Below, piece after piece: positions 32,508 to 40,043 of a stretch of DNA of 40,043 nt. The notes beneath the pieces were generated by a model. It saw only the letters and a program-made list of their open reading frames with translations. It searched no databases and was not told where the DNA came from. Location of the stretch: positions 1 through 40,043 of the IMG/VR virus record IMGVR_UViG_3300025138_000100. One strand, written 5' to 3'. Positions within the stretch are counted from its first letter, which is position 1; each line of letters opens with the position of its first letter. Position numbers and translations under genes: made by a program. This DNA comes from a virus.

Positions 32508-32526
32508 AATATAATATAATTAAAAA
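32508..32526 (-). promoter_or_regulatory. A/T-rich leader upstream of the scaffold gene (copy 2 of a repeat)
   Basis: This copy is identical over 19 nt to the leader before the 254-aa gene (TTTTTAATTATATTATATT, minus strand) and also shares the following ATGGAAAA. The two copies are 2.8 kb apart and bracket the scaffold and capsid genes. The first bases beyond the 27-nt block differ, so the identity has sharp edges. Confidence 0.6.
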
Positions 32527-32534
32527 ATTAATGT

Positions 32535-34964
32535 TTATCTAGGGTCGAAACCATCTAGACTAAATCCACCACCCATAGTATCATTACCTGCAGATTCAAA
32601 GTTTTTAGGCGATTTACCATTATTTCTTTGATCTATTAGTTCTGATTGTTGAGATGCTTGAATTTTCGTTCTTTGATCTTTACGATCTTCTTTGTTTGTG
32701 TCTTTTGTTTGTGTAACCTCCATCTCCATTTGCTTCAACTGTTTGTTTAGTTCAAACTCATAAGCCATTAAATCTTTTTTAAGTTTAGCCTCACTAACCA
32801 TATCTTGTTGTTTAAATTGAGACTTAGCTTGTTCTAACTGTATTTGTGTTTGCACTAAAGCTTGAGACTTTTGTATTTCAGCTTGAGCAGCAACCTGTTG
32901 AGCTTGAGCATTAGCTTGCGCTTGTGCTTGCATGTTCTCTTGTTGCATTTTTTGATCTTTTTCTAGCTTTTGTTTTCTACGTATTTTAAGTAATTGATTT
33001 GCTAGTTTAGTATTTTTTATTTGTCTAAGATCAATAGCGTCTTCAAGGTCAATACCTTGTTGAGCAACAGCCGCTTGTATATTGTTTTCTAACAATTGCT
33101 TTTCTTCTTCATCTGGTTCTAATTCTATAAATATACCAAAATCATATAAGTGTAGTTCAGACATTTCAGATAAAGTAGCTACGTTGTGCTTACCTATTTG
33201 TTGTATAAAAGCGTCTTTTGTTGGCGAATATTCTAGTATATCAGATATTCTTAATGATAAACTTTCACATAATTCAGCTGTTAAAAATAAACCAGCTTGT
33301 AATATATGTCTAGTAGCTGTATTACTGTTTGCAGCTGCAAGTTTTTGCACACCAACTAAAGCATTTTTATCTGGTGTTGATGCGTCTTTAGCTTCATTTA
33401 AACCAGTTACATCTCTTATCATTTGTAAATAATAGTTGTAAGTTTGTATTAAACTTTGCATTTTTCCACCACCATTACCTGACTGTATTTCTTGTATAGG
33501 TATTTTACCTGGGTTCATATCGCCGTCACCAGTCATTGATCTACCAATTACAGAACCTGTTTGGAAGAACATGTTTAAAGCTTCTTGTGGATTATAATTT
33601 GTTCCATTACCTAAATCTATTTCAGCAAGTCCATCAGCGTCTAAGTATATACCATCTGGAACCATTCTAGATAACACCTGTTGAAGTTTAAGGTGTGTAA
33701 GCTGTATCATATCAGCAAAGCCAGTAATACGTCCTACAAGTGATTCAATTTTCCCTTTGTACATTCTTGGTGCTACGATGCTATAATTCATTTTAACCTT
33801 AGTAAAATCACTTTTAGGTCTCATCATGTTTTTAGCAAGTTGCCATTTAAGTAACTTGTCGCTACCTAGTATCAAAGCTCCTTCATACAAAACTTCTATT
33901 TGTTTTTCTAACTTACCAAACCTAGCTTCTAACATTGCATCAGCCGCAGGATTAAAAGTATCATCTTTAACAATAACTTTAGTAGCACCTGTTGCTGTAT
34001 CTTTTACTTTGTAAACTTCTTTAGCATAAGTTTTGTAGTTAAAATATAAAACTTGTACTTGGTTTTTATCAACTTCACCACCACCTTGTATACTCTTATT
34101 GTAGTAGCCACTTCTTTTATAACCTTGTTGATTTACATCTGCTAAATCATCTTCGTTTAAATTTGGAAATTGTTTAACTAATTCGTTTATTGGTATTGTT
34201 TTAACTTCACCAACATAATATATATCTTCAAAGTATGGATCTTCTGTATAAGAATAAACTAAATTAGCAGGATCAACGTAGTCTACAGTAACACCACTTG
34301 ATGTGTCAAAATTGTTTTTAACAGCAGCTATACCTATTGTAGCTAAATCATAATAAAACCTTTTCTTAGTTAACTCATATCTATTACCTTCTAATAAAAC
34401 ACTTATAGCTTGCTCTTCTGCTATTTCAACAGCTTGTTTATAGCTAAGTTGCATGTGTAATTTTAGCTCTTCTTCTGAATCAGGTAAAGTTTCTTTTTTA
34501 GATAAATGTAAATCAACTCCAAAAGCATCTCTAGCAAAGTCATTTAATTCTTTTGATTTTAAATCTTTTAGTATATTTTCCATATACTTAGTTCTCTTGC
34601 TAACTCCGTAAGGATCTTGAGCGTAAGCTTTTATATCATAAGTTCTTTCAGCAATACCATTAACAACGATATCAACAAACTTAGGTATAATAGGTACTGG
34701 TTTCCAGTCTAAATTAAGATAAGATAAATCACCGTTAATAGATAATTCGTCTTTGTATTTTTGTATACTTTGTTCTCCACGAGCATATAATCTAAGCTTG
34801 TGAAAACTACTCTGGTGACTAGAAAACCTATAAGCACTGTCATCTCTTTTAAACCATTCGTCCTCAATAGCTTTACCCACTTTCAAGCCGTATTCTTTAG
34901 TAACCTTTTCACGGTCACTAGCGACTTGACTAGGGAAGTTTCCTTTCATGATTGACTCAGCCAT
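32535..34964 (-). CDS. Portal protein (809 aa)
   Basis: Located between large terminase and scaffold, the expected portal position. Portal-like features: an early FHKLRLYARGEQSIQKYKDE segment, NLDWKPVPIIPKFVDIVVNG, many helices in the middle, and a DPANLVYSYTEDPYFEDIYY region as in podoviral portals. The C-terminal 170 residues are a long Gln/Ala/Lys-rich coiled coil (QENMQAQAQANAQAQQVAAQ and onward), which would form the barrel inside the capsid, ending in a Gly-rich tail (TMGGGFSLDGFDPR). Portals are dodecameric rings through which DNA enters and leaves. At 809 residues it is longer than T7 gp8 (536 aa), mainly because of the barrel. Confidence 0.82.
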   Translation of the reverse strand: MAESIMKGNFPSQVASDREKVTKEYGLKVGKAIEDEWFKRDDSAYRFSSHQSSFHKLRLYARGEQSIQKYKDELSINGDLSYLNLDWKPVPIIPKFVDIVVNGIAERTYDIKAYAQDPYGVSKRTKYMENILKDLKSKELNDFARDAFGVDLHLSKKETLPDSEEELKLHMQLSYKQAVEIAEEQAISVLLEGNRYELTKKRFYYDLATIGIAAVKNNFDTSSGVTVDYVDPANLVYSYTEDPYFEDIYYVGEVKTIPINELVKQFPNLNEDDLADVNQQGYKRSGYYNKSIQGGGEVDKNQVQVLYFNYKTYAKEVYKVKDTATGATKVIVKDDTFNPAADAMLEARFGKLEKQIEVLYEGALILGSDKLLKWQLAKNMMRPKSDFTKVKMNYSIVAPRMYKGKIESLVGRITGFADMIQLTHLKLQQVLSRMVPDGIYLDADGLAEIDLGNGTNYNPQEALNMFFQTGSVIGRSMTGDGDMNPGKIPIQEIQSGNGGGKMQSLIQTYNYYLQMIRDVTGLNEAKDASTPDKNALVGVQKLAAANSNTATRHILQAGLFLTAELCESLSLRISDILEYSPTKDAFIQQIGKHNVATLSEMSELHLYDFGIFIELEPDEEEKQLLENNIQAAVAQQGIDLEDAIDLRQIKNTKLANQLLKIRRKQKLEKDQKMQQENMQAQAQANAQAQQVAAQAEIQKSQALVQTQIQLEQAKSQFKQQDMVSEAKLKKDLMAYEFELNKQLKQMEMEVTQTKDTNKEDRKDQRTKIQASQQSELIDQRNNGKSPKNFESAGNDTMGGGFSLDGFDPR

Positions 34965-34965
34965 A

Positions 34966-37185
34966 TTATTGTTTTATTAATTTAGATGCTCCGCCTCTGT
35001 TGTTGTATTTAGCAAAGCTTATGTTTAGTTTTTGTTTTTCCATTTTAGCGTTAGGGTTATATAGATGTCTGTTACAAGCCATGATAGCTAAACCAGAGCT
35101 AATAGCAGCATCAAAAGCTGTTCGTTTATTTATGTCAAACTTAGCCCAGTCTTGTAATGTTTCCATAAAATACAAATCACCGTAGGTATCGTCTGGCTTT
35201 CTACCAACATAAGACTGTATATACATCTCAATAGCAGCAGCATGAGCTTGTTTAATATCCTCGCTTGAATTAGGTATACCACCTATTTCTTTTTCTGCTA
35301 CAGATAGTTTGTTCCATATTTTATCAGGTCTATTCATACTAAAACCTCTATAACCTCTTCTTCTTAGATAGTATAATAAACGAGGTTTGTTGTTTTCTGC
35401 AAGTATAGGCATACCGTAAAATACTAATGCCATTAAGACATCTTCAAAAAATATCTCTGCAGTTTGCGGTCTTGCTACGTATTCTAAAAAGAAACTATTA
35501 GGTGGACAGTTTTCCATTGAAAACTTTGTTAATCCATGTAAAGCACCTTTAGATCCTTTGCCATCAACAGTACCTGATATATCGTAACTATCACAACCAA
35601 AAGCACCCATGTGTTCATTTCCTGGTGCTTTCCTACCTAGTCTATCTGTAACTATATTGTTTTGTAAATGCATTGGTGGTGTCCAAGATACTTTAAATCT
35701 ACCTGTTGGATCTGGATAAAATATAACTTTTGTGTCTTTAACTCCGTTAACCCACTGGAAATTACCAGTTGTTAATTGAGACATACCACCTATCTCTTCG
35801 TTGTAATCTATTTGTTCGTATATTTTTGCTAAGTTAAATATACTGTTTTTTGTTTCATCTCTAAAAGCATGCTCTGTTGTTCTTGGAAACTGACGATAAA
35901 ACTCATTAAGAGCATCACCATCGTTCTTTAATCCATCTGCTTCATTATTCCAGTGTTCAATAATTCCGATGTCGATGGGTTCATCATAAGGCCCAAAAGT
36001 TTCAGTTTCAGGGGTGTCGAAGACAGGCATCCCAAAACTATCAATGAATCCTTCGTAATTCCACTCCATAGGAATGAACAGACTATAGAGACCTGAGCCT
36101 GTTTGTCCATTTCTGTTTCTTTTAGTAACATCTGAAGCATTGTATAATCTTTTAAAGTTATCACCTCCTTTATCTAAAGCGTTTGATGTTGAACCCATCA
36201 TACACTTTCCTATAATTCTTGATCCTAATCTAAGGGTGGTTTTCGTAACACGCCAGTTGTTGAGGATGTTGTTCGGACGTTCCCACTTCCCCGATTCATC
36301 ATGGACGAGGAGTTTGAGTTTCTCCCCATCGTAGGAGTTATCACCGGTGTTCTTCCAGTCGATCGTGGTGTCAAGACCCTGTAAGGCTTCGGGTGAGTCG
36401 GTACTGACAATACTCCGTCTTGTGAGCTTGGACGCGGGGACACGGAAGGCAAGCTCGGTCTTTGGACGGTCCATTCCGTCCTGGATAGGTTTGAAAAAGA
36501 ATGGGTAATTAACGGATATCGGAACCACTTTATCTGTGAACATCTTTTTCGCATCGGGTCCAGACTTAGATAAAATACCATATCGGGAGTCGCTAGATAT
36601 GGTTGCCAAGTTAACCACCTCTCCTGATGCCATAAAGGAAAAGCCTGATCTACGATTCTTAAGGTAGCACAATCCGTACGATCGTATGTCTGCCTTGCAA
36701 GCTTCCCAGAATATATAGAAAAGTCTATTTGCTTCTCGAAAGTCTGGCTTCCCAACATCAATCTTGGACCACTGCAGGTACATATAATGAGTACCAGTAA
36801 TATAAGTAGACTTACCTTTGTTATAATACCAAAAACCTTGTTCTCTTTTATTAAATTCATTCTCTATATAATTTATGTATTTACCTTTAAAATCGTTTGG
36901 ATATTGTTTCCAATCAAATATAGTTTTTATCCTATGTAACTCTTTTGGATAAGGTGATACTTCCCAGCGATCACTATCGAATTTATGTACTTGTTTAGGT
37001 ATTTTTGGTAAAGCTATTTTTAAACCCTGTATAAGGTATACTTCTCCTATTTGACCTGTTTTAGATATTATAACAATATCATGCTCTTTATTATAACCGT
37101 ACTTCCATTTTTTAGACTTGTTTAGTCTAGCTATGGTATTTTTTTTAATAGGTTCTATAACCTCGTATAAAGACTGCTGATACAT
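34966..37185 (-). CDS. terL: Terminase large subunit (739 aa)
   Basis: This is the DNA-packaging motor ATPase and nuclease. The N-terminal 135 residues precede the ATPase core. A Walker A-like loop is KNRRSGFS (176-183), a variant with Arg and without the usual GKS/T ending. Walker B with the catalytic Glu is LLVHDES (292-298; D296, E297). The C-terminal RNase H-like nuclease begins around GAFGCDSYDISGTVDGKG (D532, D535), with further acids downstream. At 739 residues it is longer than T7 gp19 (586 aa). It starts 1 nt inside the small subunit gene (TAATG). Residues about 136-316, which hold both Walker motifs, are encoded by DNA of much higher GC than the rest of the gene (see separate entry). 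Confidence 0.88.
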   Translation of the reverse strand: MYQQSLYEVIEPIKKNTIARLNKSKKWKYGYNKEHDIVIISKTGQIGEVYLIQGLKIALPKIPKQVHKFDSDRWEVSPYPKELHRIKTIFDWKQYPNDFKGKYINYIENEFNKREQGFWYYNKGKSTYITGTHYMYLQWSKIDVGKPDFREANRLFYIFWEACKADIRSYGLCYLKNRRSGFSFMASGEVVNLATISSDSRYGILSKSGPDAKKMFTDKVVPISVNYPFFFKPIQDGMDRPKTELAFRVPASKLTRRSIVSTDSPEALQGLDTTIDWKNTGDNSYDGEKLKLLVHDESGKWERPNNILNNWRVTKTTLRLGSRIIGKCMMGSTSNALDKGGDNFKRLYNASDVTKRNRNGQTGSGLYSLFIPMEWNYEGFIDSFGMPVFDTPETETFGPYDEPIDIGIIEHWNNEADGLKNDGDALNEFYRQFPRTTEHAFRDETKNSIFNLAKIYEQIDYNEEIGGMSQLTTGNFQWVNGVKDTKVIFYPDPTGRFKVSWTPPMHLQNNIVTDRLGRKAPGNEHMGAFGCDSYDISGTVDGKGSKGALHGLTKFSMENCPPNSFFLEYVARPQTAEIFFEDVLMALVFYGMPILAENNKPRLLYYLRRRGYRGFSMNRPDKIWNKLSVAEKEIGGIPNSSEDIKQAHAAAIEMYIQSYVGRKPDDTYGDLYFMETLQDWAKFDINKRTAFDAAISSGLAIMACNRHLYNPNAKMEKQKLNISFAKYNNRGGASKLIKQ
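36236..36780 (-). other. GC-rich patch inside terL (ATPase core), candidate recombinant segment
   Basis: By hand count GC is about 48% over 36241-36780, with 62% in 36421-36480, against about 24% in the adjoining 36781-36900 and about 28% in 36121-36180. Codon choice changes at the same place: CTC, GTC, ACC, CGT/CGG and AAG dominate inside, while TTA, ATA, AGA and AAA dominate outside. The reading frame is unbroken. The patch corresponds to TerL residues about 136-316. A weaker rise to about 40% is seen at 35941-36120. Confidence 0.8.
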
Positions 37186-37460
37186 TACTTAGATCTATTT
37201 TCTGCAAAACCACCAAAAGCAACTTCTTCAACTACTTCCTTAGGTTTATTATTTAGCATGTCCTCTTCTTCTTGTATTCTATTAAGTATTTCAAACGCAT
37301 CAAATATAGCTAGCTTTTTTGTAGCAGCTGCATTTTTAAGCCTGTCTGCGGATATATCATCGTCAGAATCTACAATAGCTTCTTTAGCTACTTTTATTAA
37401 TTCTTCAACTGCTTTATGCCCAGCTTGGATTATACTCTTTTTCGTTTCCTTGATATTCAT
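37185..37460 (-). CDS. Probable terminase small subunit (91 aa)
   Basis: The protein starts MNIKETKKSIIQAGHKAVEE and is helical throughout, with an acidic stretch (VDSDDDISADRL) and AATKKLAIFDAFEILNRIQE. Small, helical and directly upstream of terL with a 1-nt overlap, it fits the small terminase that recognises DNA for packaging. The start at 37460 is preferred; an earlier ATG at 37547 would add 29 residues lying in the gene upstream. The 5' end still overlaps that gene by 47 nt. No helix-turn-helix motif is obvious by eye. Confidence 0.62.
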   Translation of the reverse strand: MNIKETKKSIIQAGHKAVEELIKVAKEAIVDSDDDISADRLKNAAATKKLAIFDAFEILNRIQEEEDMLNNKPKEVVEEVAFGGFAENRSK

Positions 37461-37998
37461 AGTTAATTGTAATTGCTGGAGATAAAACTCTGTATAACCT
37501 TTCACTATCAATAACAAACTCGTATTCTGAGTTTGGTGCAAAGCCAACTAAATCACCTTTTTTAATATTAGGATCTTCAGTGTACTTAACAATTCCCATA
37601 AGCTCTGTTTCTTTGCTCATGTTAAAAATATCATTTGATTCAATAGGTTTAACAAACGAGTAGCCTTTTAAAGCGTGACATTTGTTATTTCTCTTATACA
37701 TAAATATTTGATCACTGTATACGAAATACTTATTATCTTTATAATACGCATGTCCGTTTTTTTCAACACCTTTCATGTCATGGTATCTTCTAAAAACATT
37801 ATGATGAACTACAATAGTATCACCTTTCTGTATACCTGTGTCATTTTTTATTGGAGTTTCTAATACTAAAGCTTCTCTATTTACAAATTGATGATTATAC
37901 ATTTGAGTATTTAAAATTAACTCTTTATCATCTATATCTTTAATATTGTTGTATCTTCCGTCGATTGGTGTTATAACAAAGTTATAAATTCCCCTCAT
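37414..37998 (-). CDS. Tandem GroES-like co-chaperonin (194 aa)
   Basis: Two halves each follow the GroES (Cpn10) pattern. Half one: YNFVITPIDGRYN (like the RVIVKR start), KELILNTQM where the mobile loop begins, REALVLETP, GIQKGDTIVVHHN (the conserved GD-V-V strand) and NKYFVYSDQIFMYK (like EEVLIMSESDILAI). Half two: GYSFVKPI, ELMGIVKYT, NIKKGDLVGFAP and FVIDSERLYRVLSPAI. The two halves are about residues 1-102 and 112-176. GroES-like proteins cap the host GroEL chamber; phages such as T4 (gp31) supply their own to fold the capsid protein. Its place next to terminase genes fits a capsid-folding role. E. coli GroES is 97 aa, so a fused duplication is unusual. The start overlaps the upstream stop (TAATG). 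Confidence 0.6.
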   Translation of the reverse strand: MRGIYNFVITPIDGRYNNIKDIDDKELILNTQMYNHQFVNREALVLETPIKNDTGIQKGDTIVVHHNVFRRYHDMKGVEKNGHAYYKDNKYFVYSDQIFMYKRNNKCHALKGYSFVKPIESNDIFNMSKETELMGIVKYTEDPNIKKGDLVGFAPNSEYEFVIDSERLYRVLSPAITINYEYQGNEKEYNPSWA

Positions 37999-38216
37999 TA
38001 GTATTCTAAATTAAATTCTACTGCAATAGCCATGTTTTTGTTAAACTCTTTCCAAGGTAAAATTTCCTTGTTTTTTTTAATGAAAACGCAGTATTTATCG
38101 TCATCTTCCACTATACTCTCGATGGTATGCCCTCCGTAAACCTCTTGGCCTACGGAGTAATGCATAGCTTCATTTTTATAGTCTTTACCTATACTAATCT
38201 TTCTTATCAGATTCAT
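37998..38216 (-). CDS. Small hypothetical protein (72 aa)
   Basis: The product reads MNLIRKISIGKDYKNEAMHY, then a beta-rich stretch (VGQEVYGGHTIESIVEDDDK, YCVFIKKNKEILPWKEFNK) and a hydrophobic end. It looks like a small beta-barrel or SH3-like fold. I recall similar short proteins next to the chaperonin-like gene in marine phage contigs, with no function given. It overlaps the upstream gene by 23 nt and its stop overlaps the GroES-like start, so all three are likely translated together. Confidence 0.62.
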   Translation of the reverse strand: MNLIRKISIGKDYKNEAMHYSVGQEVYGGHTIESIVEDDDKYCVFIKKNKEILPWKEFNKNMAIAVEFNLEY

Positions 38217-38475
38217 CTTCTATTTCTTTAATAGATCCGTCCTGAATGTTGATCGTAACTTTACCATACTCGTCTTCTAGAGAGCCTTGCATTGTTCTTA
38301 ACTTCATTTGAAATTCTCCAATTGCAGCCATCATTCCAGCTTTTTGTGTTTCTAATTGTCCGACTGAAAGCTGTGCGTTGTTGATTTGTTGAACCAAATC
38401 CTGTAATCCTTTCAATTGTTCGTCTGTGATTTTCTCAGCTTTTGGAGCTAAGTCTACTAATTTTTCTTTTGCCAT
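38194..38475 (-). CDS. Coiled-coil protein (93 aa)
   Basis: After MAKEKLVDLAPKAEKITDEQ the middle is a long heptad-rich helix (LKGLQDLVQQINNAQLSVGQ, then LETQKAGMMAAIGEFQMKLR), followed by a short strand (GKVTINIQDG) and an acidic tail. Such small coiled-coil proteins with a strand at the end are often virion or assembly factors. The upstream region is A-rich (AAATAAACAAAAA) with no Shine-Dalgarno. Family and function are not recognised. Confidence 0.6.
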   Translation of the reverse strand: MAKEKLVDLAPKAEKITDEQLKGLQDLVQQINNAQLSVGQLETQKAGMMAAIGEFQMKLRTMQGSLEDEYGKVTINIQDGSIKEIEDESDKKD

Positions 38476-38501
38476 TTTTTGTTTATTTAATTAAATTTAA
38501 T

Positions 38502-38831
38502 TTATGCCCAAGGTAATTCTTTAACTGCTTTAGCAGGTAGGGCTTGCTCCGCTAATAGTTGGTTTACGACTGATTTATTGAAATCAACGTTAGTATTTTT
38601 CTTAACAAACTCTCTTACGTCCGCCTCTGTTAAATCAGCATAAGCTTTAAAGTTTTCCGCATCTGGATCACCTAACTCTACAGTGAAATTATAAGATGAT
38701 GTTTTTTTATCGCTACCAGTTCCTTCACTAGCTTCGTAATTAAAAGTAACATTACAAACTACATCGGCTAAGTCGTTATAGCTTTCGTAAGTTGTTACAT
38801 TTAGTATTTTGTATGTGTATGTTATTGCCAT
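38502..38831 (-). CDS. Small structural-block protein (109 aa)
   Basis: The N-terminal half is beta-rich (MAITYTYKILNVTTYESYND, LADVVCNVTFNYEA, SYNFTVELGDP) and the C-terminal half is helical (LTEADVREFVKKNTNVDF, VVNQLLAEQALPA) and ends in PWA. The mix suggests a small virion or tail-associated protein with a beta-sandwich. It follows a surface-protein gene by 55 nt and precedes the coiled-coil gene by 26 nt. I do not recognise a family with confidence. Confidence 0.6.
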   Translation of the reverse strand: MAITYTYKILNVTTYESYNDLADVVCNVTFNYEASEGTGSDKKTSSYNFTVELGDPDAENFKAYADLTEADVREFVKKNTNVDFNKSVVNQLLAEQALPAKAVKELPWA

Positions 38832-38886
38832 GTTTATATTATTACGTTATTTTCTTGTTTTTTAACTACCTAGTGTCAGTATGTCG

Positions 38887-39360
38887 CTATGGGCACGTTT
38901 GTCTAGACGTAATTTCTCCACTGCTAACCACTATATTGTAGTATGTGCCAACAAATGGACCAACTTTGTATTGACCGTTAGCTAACGAACTTTCTCCGTC
39001 CTCATCACTATATACGTTATCACCAACTGCTATTAAACCAGTTCCATCATGATAATTAGTGTTAGGTAGATTTGTACCATACCCACAGGCTGCTTTACTT
39101 TGTGTTGGTGTAGCACCAAACGAAGTTAAACTAGATGCGGCAGAAGCGTCGTGATCATACCCATAAAACTCGCTCATTTTATCTGGGTTTGTTGTTGTTG
39201 GATAACTAGAGCTATTTGTATTTACAGTCCCCCAAGTACCGGAACTACCTCCAGATAACAAAATAATTTCACCATCATTGTTATACGCTGTGTAATCATC
39301 TTCGTTAAACTCTGAAAATAACCCTGACATTCTTAATAATCCACTACTTGGTACAGCCAT
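38887..39360 (-). CDS. Tail/surface structural protein (157 aa)
   Basis: The start MAVPSSGLLRMSGLFSEFNE followed by DKMSEFYGYDHDASAASS is a pattern I associate with phage tail-appendage proteins of marine contigs. The sequence is rich in Gly, Ser, Thr, Tyr and Asn and beta-structured, with a C-terminal SGEITSRQTCP. It lies directly after the S74-domain spike gene (17-nt overlap), consistent with a tail fibre or adhesion module. No catalytic motif is visible. Confidence 0.62.
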   Translation of the reverse strand: MAVPSSGLLRMSGLFSEFNEDDYTAYNNDGEIILLSGGSSGTWGTVNTNSSSYPTTTNPDKMSEFYGYDHDASAASSLTSFGATPTQSKAACGYGTNLPNTNYHDGTGLIAVGDNVYSDEDGESSLANGQYKVGPFVGTYYNIVVSSGEITSRQTCP

Positions 39361-40043
39361 CTATTTGTTTTTTAAGTGATTCAACTTCAGCTTTTAAATC
39401 TTTAACAGACTCAATTAATAAACCAACCATGTTAGCATAAGCAACTGATAAATGCCCGTCTGATTCTCTTGTTGTAACAACTTCTGGTACAACTTCTTGT
39501 ACTTCTTGGGCTATAACACCCATGTGTGTCCTATCTGATGATCCCTCGTCTGTTCTCTTGAACGTTACACCTCTTAGCTTACTTACTTTATCTAAGGCAT
39601 TAGGTATTGTCTCTATGTCTTTCTTAACACGTTTATCTGAATATGCAGCTATATCATGAGAAGCATATATTGATATACCACTTACAGCTCCGTTTACATC
39701 TAGCTTATAAGTTGGGCTAGAGTTTTTGATTCCGACTAAACCTCCTTCTGTAACGGTTAAAGTTTCGTAACCAGTACTATTACCACCCATATAAACCCTC
39801 CATCTATTTGCATCACATCTAAGTGTTGAAGCGCTTGCATCACCTGGTTCCATTTGCTGACCTAAAGATCCTGCAGTAAAACCACTTCCAAGAGTTGAAG
39901 TTGTATGTAATGAACCATTTACTGTTATACCGTTAGCTGTTGTTATTAATTTTTGAACTCCACTATAGTATAGGTTTGCATAACTGTTTGCTCCACCCCA
40001 ACCAACACATGTATGTAAAGTACCTGATTGATTTTCTGACTGC
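39344..40043 (-). CDS. Tail spike/fibre C-terminus with S74 intramolecular chaperone (5' end outside window)
   Basis: The frame stays open to the right edge, so this is the last 232 residues of a longer protein. An internal ATG at 39853 is not taken as the start because in-frame fibre-like sequence (TTANGITVNGSLHTTSTLGS) continues upstream of it. The C-terminal domain has YSDKRVKKDIETIPNALDKV, HMGVIAQEVQEVVPEVV, LSVAYANMVGLLIESVKDLK and a coiled-coil end, as in S74 (endosialidase-type) chaperones. These trimerise the fibre and then cut themselves off, usually just before the Ser of the SD-R-K motif. It is the first virion gene in view and likely the receptor-binding spike. Confidence 0.85.
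   Translation of the reverse strand, partial: QSENQSGTLHTCVGWGGANSYANLYYSGVQKLITTANGITVNGSLHTTSTLGSGFTAGSLGQQMEPGDASASTLRCDANRWRVYMGGNSTGYETLTVTEGGLVGIKNSSPTYKLDVNGAVSGISIYASHDIAAYSDKRVKKDIETIPNALDKVSKLRGVTFKRTDEGSSDRTHMGVIAQEVQEVVPEVVTTRESDGHLSVAYANMVGLLIESVKDLKAEVESLKKQIDGCTK

Noticed and set aside
32053-32514. A 153-codon plus-strand frame opposite the scaffold gene
   Set aside because: It is the antisense of acidic low-complexity codons, giving a Ser/Thr-rich artefact; the minus-strand scaffold frame fits its neighbours.
36225-36860. A 211-codon open frame on the minus strand inside terL, in another frame
   Set aside because: It lies wholly in the GC-rich patch, where stops are rare in all frames. 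The terL frame carries both Walker motifs and is clearly the real one.
1-40043. tRNA genes, CRISPR arrays, integrase, transposase, attachment sites or an origin
   Set aside because: No gap is large enough to hide such genes, and I saw no cloverleaf, spaced repeat array or recombinase motif. Small sites such as an origin could be missed by eye.

Overview
The window is 40 kb of a low-GC, tightly packed double-stranded DNA phage genome. It is probably a short-tailed or T7-like marine phage infecting a member of the Bacteroidetes (Flavobacteria). The phage call rests on a terminase, portal, scaffold and capsid block, tail genes, a very large internal virion protein and a lysis peptidase. The host call is an inference. 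Two proteins carry signal peptides ending in Tyr/Asn-Ala-Gln, a form common in Bacteroidetes, and most start codons follow A/T-rich leaders with no clear Shine-Dalgarno. Both ends of the window cut through genes, so the genome continues on either side. No gap between genes exceeds about 75 nt, and I saw no tRNA, CRISPR, integrase or insertion sequence.

Left arm, 1-5750, plus strand: replication and nucleotide metabolism. It holds the tail end of a DnaB/RecA-fold helicase, a small unknown protein, a thymidylate-synthase-family enzyme with Asp at the base-recognition position (177), a GIY-YIG-like/MazG fusion, a second small MazG-like protein, a PD-(D/E)XK nuclease, a tiny conserved-looking protein, the two ribonucleotide reductase subunits (nrdB then nrdA) and a small membrane protein between them. 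Most of these genes overlap by a few bases and look like one operon. The arm ends at a strong hairpin terminator (5787-5817) that separates it from the convergent right arm.

Right arm, 40043-5816, minus strand: virion and lysis genes. Reading in the direction of transcription: a tail spike or fibre with an S74 chaperone end (cut by the window edge), small structural proteins, a tandem GroES-like protein, terminase small and large subunits, portal, scaffold, major capsid, head/tail connector-like proteins, a 1481-residue tail protein, a 712-residue Ig-domain surface protein, a cupin-like protein, internal virion proteins, and a 2969-residue giant protein with metallopeptidase (HEIVH) and HAD-phosphatase (DFDDT) motifs. 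The giant gene is followed by a secreted beta-barrel-like protein, a membrane/coiled-coil protein, a secreted thioredoxin-fold protein lacking its active-site cysteines, an M15 peptidase (probable endolysin) and two small cysteine-containing proteins.

The most interesting points are: (1) the Asn177-to-Asp change in the thymidylate-synthase relative, next to two MazG-like genes, which suggests dCTP-to-modified-dCMP metabolism; (2) the giant multi-enzyme virion protein; (3) a GC-rich patch of about 540 nt confined to the ATPase core of the large terminase; (4) the tandem GroES-like protein in the packaging block; and (5) the secreted, cysteine-less thioredoxin-like and beta-barrel proteins in the lysis region.
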